64,000 nucleotides of DNA from Burkholderia ambifaria AMMD (GTDB taxonomy: Bacteria > Pseudomonadota > Gammaproteobacteria > Burkholderiales > Burkholderiaceae): positions 62,001 through 126,000 of the forward strand of contig NC_008390.1 in the NCBI RefSeq assembly GCF_000203915.1, written 5' to 3'. Position numbers and translations under genes: made by a program. Shown one piece after another: positions 61,828 to 64,000 of the stretch; the stretch's first letter is position 1; each line of letters begins with the position of its first letter. The notes beneath the pieces were generated by a model, which saw nothing but the letters and a program-made list of their open reading frames with translations, searched no databases and was not told where the DNA came from.

Positions 61828-63480
61828 TCAAGCCGGATAGGCCCGTTGCAGCAACGCGGCGACGTCGAGCGCATGCGGATCGAAGCCGCCTGCAATCCGC
61901 CCCCACGACGATTCACCCAGCCGCGTCGCGACGAACGCGTCGGCGACGGCCGCGGGCGCGTCACGCCGCAGCAGGCACGCCTGCGCGACGAGCGCGAGCC
62001 GCTGCGCGAACAGGCGGGCCGACGCCTCGAGCGTGTCGGCCGGCGCCGCGAGCATCGCGCGCAGCGCATCGAGCGCCGCGCGGATGCGCGGTTCGCCCGC
62101 GCCGAGGTCGGTCAGTTCGGCGAGCAGCGCCGCGGCCGCGTCGGGTTCGCGCGACACCGCGCGCAGCACGTCGAGGCACATCACGTTGCCGGAGCCTTCC
62201 CAGATCGAGTTGACCGGCGCTTCGCGGAACAGCCGCGCGATCGGGCCGTCGTCGACGTAGCCGTTGCCGCCGAACACCTCCATCACCTCGCCGGTCAGCT
62301 CGACCGCGCGCTTGCAGACCCAGAACTTCGCGGCGGGCGTGACGATCCGTTTCCACGCGCGTTCGCGCGGCGAGTCGTCGCGTTCGAACGCGTCGGCGAG
62401 CCGCATCGCGAGCGCGAGCGCGGCCTCGCTTTCGAGCGCGAGATCGGCGAGCACGGTGCGCATCAGCGGCTGCTCGGCGAGCGCGCGGCCGAACGCATGG
62501 CGCTGGCGCGTGTACGCGATCGCCTGCACGACGCCCTGGCGCAGCATCGCCGCGCTGCCGAGCACGCAGCTCAGCCGCGTGTAGGTGGCCATCTCGATGA
62601 TGGTCGGAATGCCGCGGCCTTCGTCGCCGAGCATGATGCCCCACGCGTCGTTCAGCTCGATCTCGCTGCTCGAGTTGCTGCGGTTGCCGACCTTGTTCTT
62701 CAGCCGCTGGATCTCGACCGCGTTCTTCGTGCCGTCCGGCCGCCAGCGCGGCACGTAGAAGCACGACGGGCCACCGGCCTCGGTGCGCGCGACGACCAGG
62801 TGCGCGTCGCACATCGGCGCGGAGAAGAACCACTTGTGGCCGCGCAGCCGGTATTCGCCGCCGCGCCCGCCCGCGCCGACGGCAGTCGCGAGCGTCGTGT
62901 TCGCGCGCACGTCGGAGCCGCCCTGTTTCTCGGTCATCCCCATGCCGAACCAGATCGAGCGCTTGTCGGCGACCGGCACGTCGCGCGGATCGTAGTCGTC
63001 GCTGTACAGCTTGTCGCGCAGCAGGTTCCACAGCGCGGGCTCCTTCTGCAGCACCGGAATCGCGGCCTGCGTCATCGTCGCCGGGCACAGCGTGCCGGCC
63101 TCGATCTGGCCGTGCAGGTAGAAGCCGGCGGCGCTCGCGGCCCAGCGGCCGGGGCGCGTATCGCGGAACGGGAGCGACACGAAGCCTTCGTGGCGGTACA
63201 GGCCGAGCAGCGTGTGCCAGGCCGGATGGAAGTCGACGCGGTCGATGCGCCGGCCGCGCCGGTCGAACGCGTTCAGCTCCGGCGTGTGGCGGTTCGCTTC
63301 GTCGGCGAGCTGTGCGGTGTCGGCGCTGCCAAGGCGCGCGCCGTATGCGTCGAGCTGCGGCACGGCCCAGTCGGCGCCCGCGCGGGCCAGCGCGTCGCGC
63401 AGCGCGATGTCGGTGGCGAAGAGGTTATAGTCGACCAGTTCGTCGAACTGGTTCGTGACTGCATGGTTCGACTCGGTCAT
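61828..63480 (-). CDS. aidB: AidB-like acyl-CoA dehydrogenase-family flavoprotein
   Basis: 550-aa FAD protein. Landmarks of the AidB branch are the N-terminal NQFDELVDYNLFATD, GMGMTEKQGGSDVR, RGHKWFFSAPMCDAH, and the C-terminal CKRAVELTGEVMEVFGGNGYVDD with IWEGSGNVMCLDVLRA. E. coli AidB belongs to the adaptive response to alkylation damage, where it binds DNA; isovaleryl-CoA dehydrogenase activity is weak. ATG 63480 follows CGGAGAC; a longer frame starting at 63567 is unlikely. Divergent from a TetR regulator 119 bp away, which may control it. Confidence 0.9.
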   Translation of the reverse strand: MTESNHAVTNQFDELVDYNLFATDIALRDALARAGADWAVPQLDAYGARLGSADTAQLADEANRHTPELNAFDRRGRRIDRVDFHPAWHTLLGLYRHEGFVSLPFRDTRPGRWAASAAGFYLHGQIEAGTLCPATMTQAAIPVLQKEPALWNLLRDKLYSDDYDPRDVPVADKRSIWFGMGMTEKQGGSDVRANTTLATAVGAGGRGGEYRLRGHKWFFSAPMCDAHLVVARTEAGGPSCFYVPRWRPDGTKNAVEIQRLKNKVGNRSNSSSEIELNDAWGIMLGDEGRGIPTIIEMATYTRLSCVLGSAAMLRQGVVQAIAYTRQRHAFGRALAEQPLMRTVLADLALESEAALALAMRLADAFERDDSPRERAWKRIVTPAAKFWVCKRAVELTGEVMEVFGGNGYVDDGPIARLFREAPVNSIWEGSGNVMCLDVLRAVSREPDAAAALLAELTDLGAGEPRIRAALDALRAMLAAPADTLEASARLFAQRLALVAQACLLRRDAPAAVADAFVATRLGESSWGRIAGGFDPHALDVAALLQRAYPA

Positions 63481-63599
63481 CGGGCTGTCTCCGGTCTCGT
63501 GCTTCGCGGTCTGCTGCGCGGGTGCCGTGCCACTGGCGATCGCGCGCCAGCGCCGGCTTCCGGTCAAACGTGTATCCGCTGAATTTCAGAGTAGCAAAT

Positions 63600-64000
63600 A
63601 TGCCGCCGCGACATGTTCAGGTTCCGGCGCCGCCCGGCCAGCCGGCGGCGCAACCCGCGCCCGCGTTGCGCCGCCGGCCGCGCCAGTCGCGCGCGCAGGC
63701 CACGTCCGACGCGCTTCAGCAGGCCTTCGTTCAGCTTTTGCTCGAGCGCGGCTACGCGAAGGCGACGATCCGCGAGATCGCGGCCGTCGCGGGCGTAAGC
63801 ATCGGCACCTTCTATGAATACTTCGGCGACAAGCAGAGCCTCGCCGCGCTGTGCATCCACCGGCGCGTGCAGGCGCTGGCAGACCGGCTGCGCGACGCGG
63901 CGCACGGCTTGGGCGGCGCGCCGCGCGCCGAACTCGCGGCCGCGCTGGTGGATGTGCAGGTCGATGCGATCGGCGCCGACGCCGCACTGTGGGGCGCTTT
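63600..64000 (+). CDS. TetR-family regulator, N-terminal part (cut by window edge)
   Basis: The first 133 codons are visible. After a Pro/Ala-rich leader (1-30) comes a typical TetR helix-turn-helix: ERGYAKATIREIAAVAGVSIGTFYEYFGDKQSL (residues about 50-82; landmark IGTFYEYFGDK). The ligand-binding part runs off the window. Divergent from the aidB-like gene, its probable target. Confidence 0.88.
   Translation, partial: MPPRHVQVPAPPGQPAAQPAPALRRRPRQSRAQATSDALQQAFVQLLLERGYAKATIREIAAVAGVSIGTFYEYFGDKQSLAALCIHRRVQALADRLRDAAHGLGGAPRAELAAALVDVQVDAIGADAALWGA

Overview
This window is about 64 kb of GC-rich DNA that reads as the replication-origin-proximal part of chromosome 1 of a Burkholderia, most likely of the B. 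cepacia complex. The basis is protein-level recognition of type II secretin, MnmC, MnmG-RsmG-ParA-ParB, the complete F1Fo-ATPase operon, HemE, PriA and trifunctional PutA. Two parS sites and several clusters of DnaA-box-like sequences sit among housekeeping genes. I see no IS element, prophage, integron, CRISPR array, tRNA or rRNA gene.

Layout. (1) 1-6139: 5' part of gspD (minus), a lytic transglycosylase, a CobW-type GTPase, HU (minus) and mnmC. (2) 6140-6814: AT-richer intergenic region with DnaA boxes, the best oriC candidate here. (3) 6815-13085: CPA2 antiporter, YbdK-type ligase, MarR regulator with a cysteine cluster, class I amidotransferase, old yellow enzyme, SET-domain protein. (4) 13176-19601: two-component system, DUF3717, phenylalanine hydroxylase module (phhA, pterin dehydratase, Lrp regulator), CYTH protein, LysR regulator. 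(5) 19776-32739: GMC oxidoreductase and two branched-chain amino-acid-type ABC transporters, the second with a permease-ATPase fusion, separated by a 1.1 kb gap. (6) 32740-38798: parS, mnmG, rsmG, parA, parB and an ion permease. (7) 38799-47057: atp promoter, then atpIBEFHAGDC and a terminator. (8) 47263-54471: acyl-CoA ligase, possible structured RNA, pheC (minus), hemE, priA. (9) 54472-64000: putA with its operators, an orphan binding protein, azoR/LysR pair, aidB-like dehydrogenase (minus) and the start of a TetR regulator.

How the parts fit. ParA/ParB with two parS sites make a chromosome-segregation locus next to mnmG-rsmG. The atp operon supplies energy conversion. phhA, the dehydratase, pheC and the Lrp regulator concern phenylalanine/tyrosine metabolism, and putA with the binding proteins concerns amino-acid catabolism.

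The most unusual signals are non-coding: (a) three tandem 34-nt two-tier hairpins with different outer stems directly before the atpC ribosome-binding site; (b) a ~50-bp module (GATAAGT, then CTGTG exactly 29 nt downstream) present twice upstream of mnmG and once upstream of atpI; (c) a parS inside a perfect 26-bp palindrome followed by a T-tract; (d) two candidate small RNAs. All homology statements come from recognition by eye; no search was run.
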